DNA of 64,000 nt from an uncultured Prochlorococcus sp. (GCA_902587615.1 CACILY010000001.1:1-64000), one strand, 5' to 3'. Counted from the stretch's first letter, positions 39,918 through 50,113 are shown. Numbers and translations: made by a program. The notes: generated by a model not told the origin, from the letters alone.

Positions 39918-40076
39918 TTAGAATTTTGAAAAGGCACTTGTACCTTCAGCCTTCTTAAGAAGAAAATAAAGAGGAAGACCCAACGCAATAAATGTTGAGC
40001 TAATAAATATTAGATTAATAGTAAATCCACTAATCCCTAGCTCAGCATTTGATAAAGCAAAAACAAGTTCCGTCAT
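39918..40076 (-). CDS. small membrane protein (52 aa)
   Basis: Own translation MTELVFALSNAELGISGFTINLIFISSTFIALGLPLYFLLKKAEGTSAFSKF. Confidence 0.5.
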   Translation of the reverse strand: MTELVFALSNAELGISGFTINLIFISSTFIALGLPLYFLLKKAEGTSAFSKF

Positions 40077-40557
40077 TATTTGGAATGTAAAAACTAATTT
40101 TGATTATAGGTAACTATTTCAACTAATTTCAAGCGAAATATATTTCTTGAAGCTTCTATGTATCAAGTGTTTCTCTTTTCATAGCTAATATTGATTAAAT
40201 TTTCTATGAAGGTATCTCAAAGCTAACTAAAGGCAATGATCAAGAAACGAATTTGCTTGCTTTCTTAGTGTACTTAACTATTGGATGACAGAATTACTCC
40301 AATAAAAAATAAGAGTGCGTAAGTATTTATACATAATTATTTAATTCTCCTGAGGCCTAATCGTTATTCTTCTTTTCACTTGTCGCTGAGGTTTGTACTA
40401 TATATGGACATTGAAATAGGTATAACGCCCTATAGGTAGTGTTTAGTTCTGTTTCTTTCTTGTGCAAGAAATTTTATAGTCAGTATTTTTTTTAATGTAC
40501 GTTGTTGCTTTTCGAGCTTAAAAACGCGAAAGGCGCACATCTATTTCATTTAGAGCC

Positions 40558-40734
40558 ATGAGTATTGGAAGCATTTTTCTAGCATCTTTGACAAGTGGAA
40601 TAATTACCTCTGAGGAGTTTGATTGGATAACATTTCACCAACCAAGCTTTACCAGAACTGAAGAAGCCGCTGCAATTAGATTGGGCCGTCTTATTGATAG
40701 TGGATTAATTCATCTTGGTTGTCGCTTGATCTGA
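40558..40734 (+). CDS. small hypothetical protein (58 aa)
   Basis: Own translation MSIGSIFLASLTSGIITSEEFDWITFHQPSFTRTEEAAAIRLGRLIDSGLIHLGCRLI. Confidence 0.5.
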   Translation: MSIGSIFLASLTSGIITSEEFDWITFHQPSFTRTEEAAAIRLGRLIDSGLIHLGCRLI

Positions 40735-40817
40735 ATCTCTGATCATTAACAATTCACACGCAAAATTCTTAATATCCCAAGTATTAATAGCTTAACTTTC
40801 TATGAGTCTTTCCTTTC

Positions 40818-41105
40818 TTATCCAATAATCGATAGACTTAACTCTGTTTCTAAACCTCTACCTTTTATATATTCTTGAAAATGTTGAGAATCAAAAGCTC
40901 TTTGAGCAGCATCCTTTGATACGAATTCTATAACTAGCCCCAATTGCCCACCATCCCATTCGTTTAAATCTGAATTCTGGTTTACATCCTTAGCAATTAT
41001 TGTTCCTCCTACTGATCTCAACCACGGTACAACCGTCTTAACGTATTCTATGAAGACTTCAGTATTTTCGATCTTTGCTTGCTTAAACCAGTATCCCTTA
41101 GACAT
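40818..41105 (-). CDS. DUF1330-like small protein (paralog of 2198..2494)
   Basis: ORF 95 aa; MSKGYWFKQAKIENTEVFIEYVKTVVPWLRSVGGTIIAKD...LGLVIEFVSKDAAQRAFDSQHFQEYIKGRG. Confidence 0.75.
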   Translation of the reverse strand: MSKGYWFKQAKIENTEVFIEYVKTVVPWLRSVGGTIIAKDVNQNSDLNEWDGGQLGLVIEFVSKDAAQRAFDSQHFQEYIKGRGLETELSLSIIG

Positions 41106-41297
41106 GAATAATTAAGAAATTCGAAAGAGTATCGCACGGGACGGTTCTAAAATTGTCTAAATCAAAAAACATTACGAATAAACCTTTACCAGTAGTTGTA
41201 AAAAGTCCCAATAAGATCCATTATTAATGCTCTACATACTGAATCTCTTTCAAAGCACTAAAACTTTATTACGACTCGGTCGTAGGATTGAAAATGA

Positions 41298-41486
41298 GTG
41301 CTAACCATTACTTCTATTAAAAAAACAATGTCTGACAGCGAACCAAAATGGGATTACACCACTAGAGAAGGAAATCTTTTTATAGGTGGTTTAGTCGTCG
41401 GCCTGAATTTGCTTGTAGTTCTTGCACTTGTGCTTGATCGAACAGTACCAGCTGTTCATGCTTTTATTACTGGTAAGCCAGTCTAG
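41298..41486 (+). CDS. small membrane protein
   Basis: ORF 62 aa; likely start at internal Met (MSDSEPKWDYTTREGNLFIGGLVVGLNLLVVLALVLDRTVPAVHAFITGKPV). Confidence 0.55.
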   Translation: MLTITSIKKTMSDSEPKWDYTTREGNLFIGGLVVGLNLLVVLALVLDRTVPAVHAFITGKPV

Positions 41487-41516
41487 ATATCATTAGGCTA
41501 ATTCAAGACGATCAAA

Positions 41517-41990
41517 GTGCTTTTTTCAAAACGCAAAAAGGTGCATACTTTATCTAGGGTTGATAACTCAATAGAAACTCTTAGGACTCGTATAAATAGA
41601 CTCGATTCCCAAATAGTTGATATCTCACGACAGATTTTTAATGCTCAAACCGTAAGGTTTAGGTCTGCTTTTACTACTAACAATAATTTATTAGGGAATT
41701 TTCAAAAGCGATTTGTTGAAAATTCTGCCGCACAGTCTGTTCAATGGCACCGTAATCGTCTAATGGAAATAACAAAAGAGAGGAATAAATTACAGGATTT
41801 ACTAGATAGGTATACAGGTCAATATTGGTCTAAAAGAATTAAGAAGTTTTTTTACCTTTCATTAGCTTGGGCTGGTTTGTTTCTTATTTTCACAGTGATT
41901 TTAATCGGATTCTTTGCTTCTCTTTATATACTTCCTGTAATTGTAATGATCACTCTTGCCTATTTTCTGATAAAAAAAATTCACCTTTAG
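41517..41990 (+). CDS. coiled-coil protein with two C-terminal TM helices
   Basis: ORF 157 aa. Confidence 0.55.
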   Translation: MLFSKRKKVHTLSRVDNSIETLRTRINRLDSQIVDISRQIFNAQTVRFRSAFTTNNNLLGNFQKRFVENSAAQSVQWHRNRLMEITKERNKLQDLLDRYTGQYWSKRIKKFFYLSLAWAGLFLIFTVILIGFFASLYILPVIVMITLAYFLIKKIHL

Positions 41991-42016
41991 CTTTTCATTG
42001 TTGTTAAATAATAGAA

Positions 42017-42970
42017 TTAGATATAATTTTCTCTAAACCAACTCTCTAATGTTGTCATGTCAATATTTTCTTCTTTTGCAATTTCTTTTAGTTCAGTGAG
42101 ATTAGCACCATAGCCTGCTCTTTCTATCCAATCCGCCATTATCCCAATATCATTTACAAAGATTTTCATAAATAATCTAGGAATCATAAAATAATTAAAT
42201 TCTGCAGTAGATTTACCAGAAGATTTCTTTAAAATATTTACCATTTCATTTGGTGTTAATTCCTCCCCTGCTAAATTAATATTTTGGTTGATAAATCTTT
42301 TTGGGTTGCAAAATATAGCAGCAGACCATCTTCCAATATCTCTAACTGCGATAATTTGCCATTTTTTGTCTGCTTTTACTACTCCTCGTAATGTATCGTT
42401 ACTTGCAGATAAACCAGGTAAATCAAAATTAAAGTTCTCAAAATAACTAGCCGGTCGAATAATAGTTGTGATTTCATTTAACTTCTTAATTTTTAGATAA
42501 TCTTCTATATCCCACTTACTTGTGAAGTGACCTGGCGCAGGTTCATTTTTAATGGGATTTTGGGCTTTGCAAATTGAGCTAAATACAAAATGTTTTAAAC
42601 AGCCCTTTTTAGAGATTGTTTTTACAACATCAATAAGATTCTTTCCTTGTTCCATTTCATATTCACGTACTAAAGGTTGTCTTCCTTTAGTTGGTGTTGT
42701 ATTACCAAATATTCCATATGCTCCTTCAAAACATGTCAAAAGGCTTTCTGTGTTTAATAAGTCACCTTTAATTACATCTACATTTGCTAGCTTTGCCAGC
42801 TCCTCAGCGTTTTTACTTGAGGGGTCTCTTGTAATTGCTCTTATTTTAAAGCATCCCTTTTCAGATAAGCTCTTTACCACGCCTTTTCCTTGAAGACCTG
42901 TCGCCATAGTTATGGCTATTATTGGTCTTGCGTTCTGTTCTACGACTTGGGAGTTCTCAAATTTAGACAT
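42017..42970 (-). CDS. NmrA-like NAD(P)-binding protein
   Basis: ORF 317 aa; PIIAITMATGLQGKGVVKSLSEKGCFKIRAITRDP. Confidence 0.85.
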   Translation of the reverse strand: MSKFENSQVVEQNARPIIAITMATGLQGKGVVKSLSEKGCFKIRAITRDPSSKNAEELAKLANVDVIKGDLLNTESLLTCFEGAYGIFGNTTPTKGRQPLVREYEMEQGKNLIDVVKTISKKGCLKHFVFSSICKAQNPIKNEPAPGHFTSKWDIEDYLKIKKLNEITTIIRPASYFENFNFDLPGLSASNDTLRGVVKADKKWQIIAVRDIGRWSAAIFCNPKRFINQNINLAGEELTPNEMVNILKKSSGKSTAEFNYFMIPRLFMKIFVNDIGIMADWIERAGYGANLTELKEIAKEENIDMTTLESWFRENYI

Positions 42971-43258
42971 TAAGTATACTATTGATACAACTTAGAACCA
43001 TCAAATAAGCGCTTAGAGACAAAAGAATAAGAAACTGTTTCCTTTGCTCATTAATCTTATAGCAGATTCGTTTTATTCGTGGTCTTTGTGGAGCTTATTA
43101 GGTAGACAGTATGATTAAATCACCATATTAATAATTTACCTACTAGAATGGAATTAATCCACAATCATATCTAAAGGAAATTATATTATTAATATTTATT
43201 ATAAATAATCTCTTAATTTATAACCTGGTTCTTTATTCTGGACGGAATAGTTATTAGT

Positions 43259-44047
43259 CTAACTAGATGCAGATGTGTAATACTTTAATGCGTGTATCCA
43301 AAACATTCTACTTAAACTAAAAAAGAAGACTGCTATTAGAATACCTATATAGATCATGTTATAGCCAGAATCGCCAATAATTATTTCAGCAGGTACAGTA
43401 GTTAGAAAAGTAATTGGTAGTATAAATGTAAATATAAATCTTAGCGTTAGTGAATATGCTGACACAGGATATCTTCCTGAAGATAAAATTGCTCGTAATA
43501 CTTCTGTTGCATTCCATGTTTTTACAAACCAAATACTTGTAGCTGCGACCAGAAACCAAATTGAATACAGAGTAATAGAGCTTGATGCTAATATTATTAT
43601 GATTCTTACCAACTGGTTTATATTTAATACAACACCTAATTGATTACAAGCATAGATAACTAGTGTTGCACCTAGTCCGATTTCTGGTAATCCCGAAGGT
43701 GAAAAGGTTCTAAGAGATACCCAGAATTGACTATCTATAGGTTTGAGAAGAACAAAGTCCAATGTTCCCTCTCTGACATAATTTACTATTTCTCGAAGAT
43801 TTGGACGTAATACTGTGTTTGTTATTCCATCTAGTAATGTATATATACCTTGAATTATTAATGCTTGTTCCCAACTCCAATTACCTAGTTGTTGACCCTG
43901 TGTAAAAAAAAGAGACAAGATAAAAATACTTCCACTAAGCGTTCCAATCATTGCGATTACTTCCACAATGAAATTTAATTGGTACTCCATTTCAATTCCT
44001 ATGGCAGTAGTTAAAAATAGATATAGTGCTTTTAAATACCTTTCCAT
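43259..44047 (-). CDS. ABC-2 type permease
   Basis: ORF 262 aa; six hydrophobic segments, VNYVREGTLDFVLLKPIDSQFWVSLR. Confidence 0.82.
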   Translation of the reverse strand: MERYLKALYLFLTTAIGIEMEYQLNFIVEVIAMIGTLSGSIFILSLFFTQGQQLGNWSWEQALIIQGIYTLLDGITNTVLRPNLREIVNYVREGTLDFVLLKPIDSQFWVSLRTFSPSGLPEIGLGATLVIYACNQLGVVLNINQLVRIIIILASSSITLYSIWFLVAATSIWFVKTWNATEVLRAILSSGRYPVSAYSLTLRFIFTFILPITFLTTVPAEIIIGDSGYNMIYIGILIAVFFFSLSRMFWIHALKYYTSASS

Positions 44048-44848
44048 TTATGCACCCATGGCTGTGTAGTTACGTACACCTGCTTTCCAAAGAAGAATTA
44101 CGACAGGAAATAAGATTGATATCCAAATGATTTGAATAATAAAGCCTATAAATATATTCTCTGCTAAACCTGATAATATATTGGCTGGAAAATTTATCAT
44201 ATATGGGAAAGGAGTAAGGAGAACAATCTTTTGTATGTTCGGAGGAAATGATGATATAGGCGCTAGTAAACCTGAAAGGAATAGGTAGGGAGTAAATAAT
44301 AATCTTTCTAATGAACTAGCTTTTTCATTCCAAAAACATAATGATGCAATAATACTTTGTAAAAGAAATGCAATTGAGAAAGCAAATAATGTCGATAGCC
44401 AAGCTAATAAAAATTGAATTAGTGATGGTATCCAAAATGAGTCGGTATTAAACAAGAAGAAGGTAAATGTAATTAACAAGGCGAATGGTAGGCGTGTAAC
44501 TTGTTCAGCTATGTGCGCTGCCAAGTATCTCCAAAGAGGGTGAAGTGGCTGTATTAAATATGGTGATAGTTTGCCTAATAGTGCGTCCTCTTCAAATGAG
44601 AATACAACCCAAACAACGGAGAACTGTCTGACTAAAAATGCACTCAAGAAATATCTAGATAATGAAAGACCGTCGAATCCATAAGATGTTGCTGCCCCAC
44701 TCTCTTTCCAAATTGAGAGCATAATAAAAGGTAATACTCCAGATAGAGCCCAAAGTGCTATTTCTACTCGATATTCCAGCATATTTGCATATTGACTATT
44801 GAATAAAGCCTTTATAACATTAATTTTTAATTTAGAATATGACATCAA
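44048..44848 (-). CDS. ABC-2 type permease
   Basis: ORF 266 aa; YRVEIALWALSGVLPFIMLSIWKE; adjacent to ATPase gene. Confidence 0.82.
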   Translation of the reverse strand: MMSYSKLKINVIKALFNSQYANMLEYRVEIALWALSGVLPFIMLSIWKESGAATSYGFDGLSLSRYFLSAFLVRQFSVVWVVFSFEEDALLGKLSPYLIQPLHPLWRYLAAHIAEQVTRLPFALLITFTFFLFNTDSFWIPSLIQFLLAWLSTLFAFSIAFLLQSIIASLCFWNEKASSLERLLFTPYLFLSGLLAPISSFPPNIQKIVLLTPFPYMINFPANILSGLAENIFIGFIIQIIWISILFPVVILLWKAGVRNYTAMGA

Positions 44849-45834
44849 ATCCTTCTTTGATTAAATAGTTTTCCTATTAATTCTTCTATAGGTGGATCTT
44901 TAATTTCAATATCAATGACTTCAAACCTTTCTAATATTCTTGAAATTACTTTAGGAAGTTCCGTCCTTAAGATTCTTATTTCTATAAACCTATCTGTATT
45001 AGTTTTAATAATTCCATAGTTTTCAAATTCTTTTGGATTAAATTGATCTTTTAGTTCAATTCGTAATTCTCTATACGGTGTTAACTTATTTGTTAGAGAG
45101 TTTAAACCTCCATCATAGAACAGCTCGCCTTTATGAATACACAAAACTCGTGAACATAATGCAGTTATATCAGCCATGTAATGACTAGTTAATAATATAG
45201 TTGCCCCAGTTTTCCTATTGTATTCTGAGAGAAAACTTCTTACCCTAGCTTGTGCATTTACATCAAGTCCTAGAGTAGGTTCATCCAGAAAAAGCACAGA
45301 AGGCTTATGCAAAAGCGAAGCCAGCAATTCTGTTTTCATACGCTGCCCTAATGATAGTTTTCTAACAGGACGATATAGCTCTTCCCCAAGTTCAAGCATA
45401 ATTGAAAGTTCTTTTATTCTATTGGTTGCTTCACTTTCACTTAATCCATATATAGCAGCATTAACCTGAAGAGAGTCCATTGGAGGCAAATCCCAAATCA
45501 GTTGCTGTTTTTGCCCCATGACAAGAGTAATATTCTTTAAAAAGTCATTTTGTCTTTTTGCAGGATTAAAACCATCTACATAAATAGATCCTGAACTTGG
45601 ATATATTAATCCACATAACATTTTGAGGATAGTTGTTTTTCCAGCACCATTTGCACCAAGGAAGCCAACTATCTCACCAGGCTGAATTTTAAAAGATACA
45701 TTTTTAACGGCTTCGACCCCAAAAGTTTTTCTTGATAGAAAGTGTTTTAAGGTTCCCTTGAAACCAGGATCTTTATCTGAAATTTGATATGTCTTGCTAA
45801 GTTGTTCAACATCAATAATTGCTCGATCTTTCAT
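44845..45834 (-). CDS. ABC transporter ATPase (drug/polysaccharide-exporter class)
   Basis: ORF 329 aa; GFLGANGAGKTTILKMLCGLIYPSSG, LSLGQRMKTELLASLLHKPSVLFLDEPTLGLD. Confidence 0.93.
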   Translation of the reverse strand: MKDRAIIDVEQLSKTYQISDKDPGFKGTLKHFLSRKTFGVEAVKNVSFKIQPGEIVGFLGANGAGKTTILKMLCGLIYPSSGSIYVDGFNPAKRQNDFLKNITLVMGQKQQLIWDLPPMDSLQVNAAIYGLSESEATNRIKELSIMLELGEELYRPVRKLSLGQRMKTELLASLLHKPSVLFLDEPTLGLDVNAQARVRSFLSEYNRKTGATILLTSHYMADITALCSRVLCIHKGELFYDGGLNSLTNKLTPYRELRIELKDQFNPKEFENYGIIKTNTDRFIEIRILRTELPKVISRILERFEVIDIEIKDPPIEELIGKLFNQRRI

Positions 45835-46065
45835 CAGACTATAAATCCATGAGTAAATAAAATTGCAAACATCCTAATTTTTTAATTGATTTAATACTAT
45901 AGTAGCTAAAGATAAAGCATTAATACATCTCTCTTTAAAGAAGATAAATTATGAACTTTTATTCATTTTATATGGTGTTATTTTCAGGACATAAACTAAT
46001 ATATGACAGTAGAGATTATCTTAAATTCCTAGACTATTATTTAGTAGTGTTTGTTTAACTTTATC

Positions 46066-46449
46066 ATGTCAGAATTTAATTATTTAATAGCACTTGCAAT
46101 GATAGAGAAATCAGGTAAAAGGTTTATGCCTATAGGGGGCAAGTCTGTTAATAAGCCTATAGATTTTAATGATGATAAGGATAAAATTAAATTATTAGCA
46201 TTAGAGATTTTATTGCGAGTCATTCAGGGGACAGATAGCATTCCAGCAAAAAGGTTCGCTGGAGAACAAAGTATTTTAGTTGCTCAAATACCATTAGATT
46301 CAATACAGACTGATTTAGCGACGATAAAATCTAAATGGATTAAGTATGGAGATAATCAGAAGTTCTTATCAGAATTGAAAGGTCTCTCTAGTAATCTATT
46401 TTCTATCTCATTTGTTAAATATAGTGGAGTTCAATTAATTCAGCTTTGA
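46066..46449 (+). CDS. hypothetical protein
   Basis: ORF track 46051..46449; internal Met MSEFNYLIALAMIEKSGKRFMPIGGK at 46066 a likely start. Confidence 0.55.
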   Translation: MSEFNYLIALAMIEKSGKRFMPIGGKSVNKPIDFNDDKDKIKLLALEILLRVIQGTDSIPAKRFAGEQSILVAQIPLDSIQTDLATIKSKWIKYGDNQKFLSELKGLSSNLFSISFVKYSGVQLIQL

Positions 46450-46525
46450 TCTTATAATTTTAAAGGATTAAATTATAAAAAAATTGCTCAGTCGCTGAGA
46501 TAATTATCTATATATATTTAATTCT

Positions 46526-46678
46526 TTATTTTAATAATTTTCTGTTGGCTTTATCTGCTTTTTTGATTATTTTCTGTGCCTCTTCTCTTGAAATACATTT
46601 CTGAGCTTTGGTTTGGAGCTTGAGAAGTTTAGCGTGTTGTTTAGCTGCAGCCATATTTAGCTTACCTTTTTTCGACAT
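46526..46678 (-). CDS. small basic protein (50 aa)
   Basis: Own translation MSKKGKLNMAAAKQHAKLLKLQTKAQKCISREEAQKIIKKADKANRKLLK. Confidence 0.5.
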   Translation of the reverse strand: MSKKGKLNMAAAKQHAKLLKLQTKAQKCISREEAQKIIKKADKANRKLLK

Positions 46679-46804
46679 AATGATAAAGCAGTCTTAATTA
46701 ATTTGCAAATCCTTGAAGGTTTTGATATTTCGATAAAGAGTTTTAACTTGATTTTTTTTTAACTCTTTCTTTATGCGATGATTGAATAAACGCATGTAAA
46801 GCCA

Positions 46805-47032
46805 GTGACAGTTGACCCTCTTAATGCAAGCGATCCAAGAAATGCAAACCACCATTGGTTTCCATTCTTGAGATATCAGGAACAATGTGCTGCTGAAGGC
46901 AGAGACGCAACTATTAACGGATGGTTACGTTCTAAAGGTCAGCTTAGTCATCAGGATGCCTATGAGGCTGCTAAAGCTAAAGCCGCTGCCGAAGAAGGAA
47001 AACCTTCTGCTAAGCCAGATACTACAGAATAA
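46805..47032 (+). CDS. conserved hypothetical protein (GTG start)
   Basis: ORF 75 aa MTVDPLNASDPRNANHHWFPFLRYQEQCAAEGRDATINGWLRSKGQLSH. Confidence 0.55.
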   Translation: MTVDPLNASDPRNANHHWFPFLRYQEQCAAEGRDATINGWLRSKGQLSHQDAYEAAKAKAAAEEGKPSAKPDTTE

Positions 47033-47042
47033 AACCAGGACT

Positions 47043-47342
47043 TTATTTTCCGGTCAATCTTATTAGTAGAGTTTTATCCGTATGTAGCTTGATATAAGCG
47101 AGATCTTTTCTGACTTTAGGATTATCAAATTTAATTATAGATGTAAATGAGTAAATTAAAGGACTGATAATAGCTATACAAGCTAATAAACTAAGTATTT
47201 TTTTAGGCCCAAAAGCCCTTTTTATCCTGGCTTCTTCGCCACATTGACCACAAATAGTCACGCCATCTAATCTTGTTTTGAAAAACGCGTACCTATTAGA
47301 ACAGTATGGACATATGTATTGTTTACTAGAACTAAAAAACAT
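47043..47342 (-). CDS. zinc-ribbon membrane protein
   Basis: ORF 99 aa; CPYCSNRY...CGQCGEE plus TM helix. Confidence 0.6.
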   Translation of the reverse strand: MFFSSSKQYICPYCSNRYAFFKTRLDGVTICGQCGEEARIKRAFGPKKILSLLACIAIISPLIYSFTSIIKFDNPKVRKDLAYIKLHTDKTLLIRLTGK

Positions 47343-47541
47343 TCCTACAAATATCTGACTAATTTTTAATATTATAGCTCTATTTATTAGAACTTTTTTG
47401 AGGATTTTTCTATTTGATCGCTTTGCTTATTTTCTCAACCTTCATGTTTTGTTTTTGGCACTTGCGCACTTAGTAAAAAGAGAGAGAATGTACTGAAATA
47501 GCTTTATTTAATTTCCCCTGACGAATGAAGCTTTTCTCAAA

Positions 47542-47913
47542 TTGGGAAATTTTATTTTTATGGATGCATTAAAATTTAAACTATTTCGTGAACAATCTTC
47601 ATCTGATCAGTTAAATGTTGTTCTTGAGCAATGGGGAACAAGCTTTGATACAGATGATAATTGGAAAGACGAGTATAAACAATTAAGGAAACTTAAGCCA
47701 TACCAAATAAAGCTGTTAGATCAAGGGGCTCAAAGCCAATCTCAAGCATGGTTGATTAGTCAGATGTGGAGCGATTGGCAAAATCTAAAAAAGGCTATTC
47801 CTGATAAGTCTAGTATTAAATCAAGGCCTCCTCAATCTGAATGGGAAAAAGCTTTTAAGGAATGGAAGCAAGTCCAAAATCACCATAAGAATGGTGAAAA
47901 TTCTATTGAATAG
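47542..47913 (+). CDS. hypothetical protein
   Basis: ORF 123 aa. Confidence 0.5.
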   Translation: MGNFIFMDALKFKLFREQSSSDQLNVVLEQWGTSFDTDDNWKDEYKQLRKLKPYQIKLLDQGAQSQSQAWLISQMWSDWQNLKKAIPDKSSIKSRPPQSEWEKAFKEWKQVQNHHKNGENSIE

Positions 47914-47969
47914 TTTATAAGGTAATTTATATTATTCTTGCTAATAAGAAGTCCAAAGGTGTTTTTAAA

Positions 47970-48476
47970 GTGTCGCAAACTAAGAACTTATATTTAGTAA
48001 GTGCAGAAAAGTTTGGTTTAGGATATTGGTATGTCGGCATTACAGATCATATAAACCCATTAAATCATGATCCTTCTCATTTTCTCGAATGTTATCGCAA
48101 AGAGCTATTAGGTGCTTCTAGTGCAAATGATGTTGCGAAGGCAATCTCACAAAATATTTCTAACTTGATTTTTCTAATAAAGAATGATGGCTATCCATTA
48201 GTCTCCTCTCCTTATGGATTCTCTTATGACTTACCTCTCGCTTTAGTAGAAGATATATTCGACTTTTGGTTTGAAACCTATAAAAATCCTTTGGCTTGGT
48301 CTAAATGTATTCGCTTATTGAAGTTCAGATCGAAGATCTCCTTCTCAGATCCTTCTATAGTTAATGGATTTATTTCTTCTACAGCAAACTATGCACAACA
48401 AATAGAGGAATTACATAGCTACAGACCATCTCATTCTGATATCTTTAGTATGGATAAAGAGCCTATGTGGCAATAG
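47970..48476 (+). CDS. hypothetical protein (GTG start), possibly degenerate GIY-YIG-like N-terminus
   Basis: ORF 168 aa; NLYLVSAEKFGLGYWYVGITDHINPLNHDPSHFLECYRKELLG. Confidence 0.5.
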   Translation: MSQTKNLYLVSAEKFGLGYWYVGITDHINPLNHDPSHFLECYRKELLGASSANDVAKAISQNISNLIFLIKNDGYPLVSSPYGFSYDLPLALVEDIFDFWFETYKNPLAWSKCIRLLKFRSKISFSDPSIVNGFISSTANYAQQIEELHSYRPSHSDIFSMDKEPMWQ

Positions 48477-48661
48477 AAACCCTATTAGTAGTGTATGTCG
48501 TTTGTTTGATGCCTATATCTGGTATGCATTAGTACTTCATACTCATTGCATTAGTGATTAAAAGCAGTAAATTTATAATGGCTGAATGATTTAAGACATT
48601 CAGGATAGAAAATTCAACCTTTCTATACTTTCTTTCTTTTTCAATTTAGGGAGTGACCTTT

Positions 48662-48760
48662 ATGACTTTCTCTAGATTAAGTAAATCAGAAATTCTTCAC
48701 GGTAGATTCGCTATGTCATTTGTACTTTTAGCGATTTGTTTTTTTGTATTTAGATTTTAG
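48662..48760 (+). CDS. very short high-light-inducible-like protein (32 aa)
   Basis: Own translation MTFSRLSKSEILHGRFAMSFVLLAICFFVFRF; ExxHGRxAM chlorophyll-binding-type motif. Confidence 0.65.
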   Translation: MTFSRLSKSEILHGRFAMSFVLLAICFFVFRF

Positions 48761-48764
48761 TAAA

Positions 48765-48941
48765 TTATCCTCTACACATAGGCTCTAATTGATTCCTTCG
48801 ACCCTCATGACATTGCTGTAAAGCACGTTCACTTTCAAGTATTTTATTATTCTCTGCTTCATATTCATGAGAGTATGAATAATTTTCAGATGTATCTACT
48901 GTGAAGAACACAAAAAATATTAGTAGTGAACTAAGGAACAT
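48765..48941 (-). CDS. small secreted/membrane protein (58 aa)
   Basis: Own translation MFLSSLLIFFVFFTVDTSENYSYSHEYEAENNKILESERALQQCHEGRRNQLEPMCRG. Confidence 0.45.
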   Translation of the reverse strand: MFLSSLLIFFVFFTVDTSENYSYSHEYEAENNKILESERALQQCHEGRRNQLEPMCRG

Positions 48942-49257
48942 TTCAGGTTAGCTACTCTTATTTAGTAATCTATCTTTTTATCCCCACTCTCCAAAAAAGG
49001 ATATATCCAACTAGTGTAATTATTCCCCAAACTGGAGCTGGAAGGCCTAATGGGGCTGACCATTCTGAATGAAGCATAGATGTCAGCATGATTTCTAAAG
49101 AATTACTTACTAATAGATACCATATATCTGGTTACATTTACTAAATTCTTGCGAAGTAAAAACAAGTTGTAAATCTTTTAAGCTAGTAGTCCATATCTAA
49201 AGATATTAATACATTTAAATATTTATTAGTTAACTTTATGTTAGATAACCATATATA

Positions 49258-49431
49258 TTATTCTTCACCGCCTTTGTTCTGTAATCCTTTAATGAGATTA
49301 GAGAACACTGCATATAAAGCACCCAAAAGCCAGGCTGCTATAGCTATAGCCAAAATGCCAACTACGATTGATAGAGCAGATACTCCAGCATCATTAGGAC
49401 CATAGTTAATTGCAGGGTCAAAGCCATTCAT
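49258..49431 (-). CDS. small membrane protein (57 aa)
   Basis: Own translation MNGFDPAINYGPNDAGVSALSIVVGILAIAIAAWLLGALYAVFSNLIKGLQNKGGEE. Confidence 0.55.
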   Translation of the reverse strand: MNGFDPAINYGPNDAGVSALSIVVGILAIAIAAWLLGALYAVFSNLIKGLQNKGGEE

Positions 49432-49538
49432 TTCTTACTTGGAATTTGCTACTAAAGGTATTATCATTATTGCATCAGGTTAATTAGTTATTAAAATATT
49501 TAATGATCTATTAATTAGCTGTACTTAAATTCTATTAA

Positions 49539-50090
49539 ATGAAGGACTTTCTAAAAAAATTAAAGAATAAAATCAAAACGAGGCTTAAAACTACATTCTT
49601 TTACAAGCAAGAAATCGTCGATTCAAAATTGCAATCAAAACATTTTGATGATGGCACAATTCATATAAATTGGAATTTAGCAAAAGATGACATAAGGAAA
49701 TTGAATAATAAGAGAATACATTGTCTAGGATTGAGAATCTTCGATATTACTCACAATCTATCAAATAATCATAAAACTACCATTATGAAGGAAATCCAGT
49801 TAAATAAACAATCATTTTCATATAATTATCGAGCACCTCTGCCTACAGGACTTTTCTCATTAGAAATTGGCTATAGGGATCAGAAGAGTAAGTGGGTAAA
49901 GCTTTGTTCCTCTTTTATAAACCTAGGAATCAGAGCATCTGATAACAAGTTTGTAGATGATTCTTGGTTCTATTTGTCAGATAATTCTAATTCTAAAATG
50001 CCAGCAAGTTTACATGAAAAACTTTATCAACTATCACAAAGATCATCGATAATAGGCGGATCTGAACGAATCTATCCAGTAAGAAAATAA
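49539..50090 (+). CDS. DUF4912-like protein
   Basis: ORF 183 aa; IHINWNLAKDDIRKLNNKRIHCLGLRIFDITH...FSLEIGYRDQKSKWVKLCSS. Confidence 0.6.
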   Translation: MKDFLKKLKNKIKTRLKTTFFYKQEIVDSKLQSKHFDDGTIHINWNLAKDDIRKLNNKRIHCLGLRIFDITHNLSNNHKTTIMKEIQLNKQSFSYNYRAPLPTGLFSLEIGYRDQKSKWVKLCSSFINLGIRASDNKFVDDSWFYLSDNSNSKMPASLHEKLYQLSQRSSIIGGSERIYPVRK

Positions 50091-50113
50091 TAGTAAGCCA
50101 ATCAGATCTTTAG

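Noticed and set aside
41270-41284. tacgac-tcg-gtcgta inverted repeat as a regulator operator
   Set aside because: Only 6-bp arms, single copy, no regulator nearby; too weak to report as a site
45218-45469. 83-aa plus ORF antisense to the ABC ATPase
   Set aside because: Reverse-frame shadow of the signature/Walker B region
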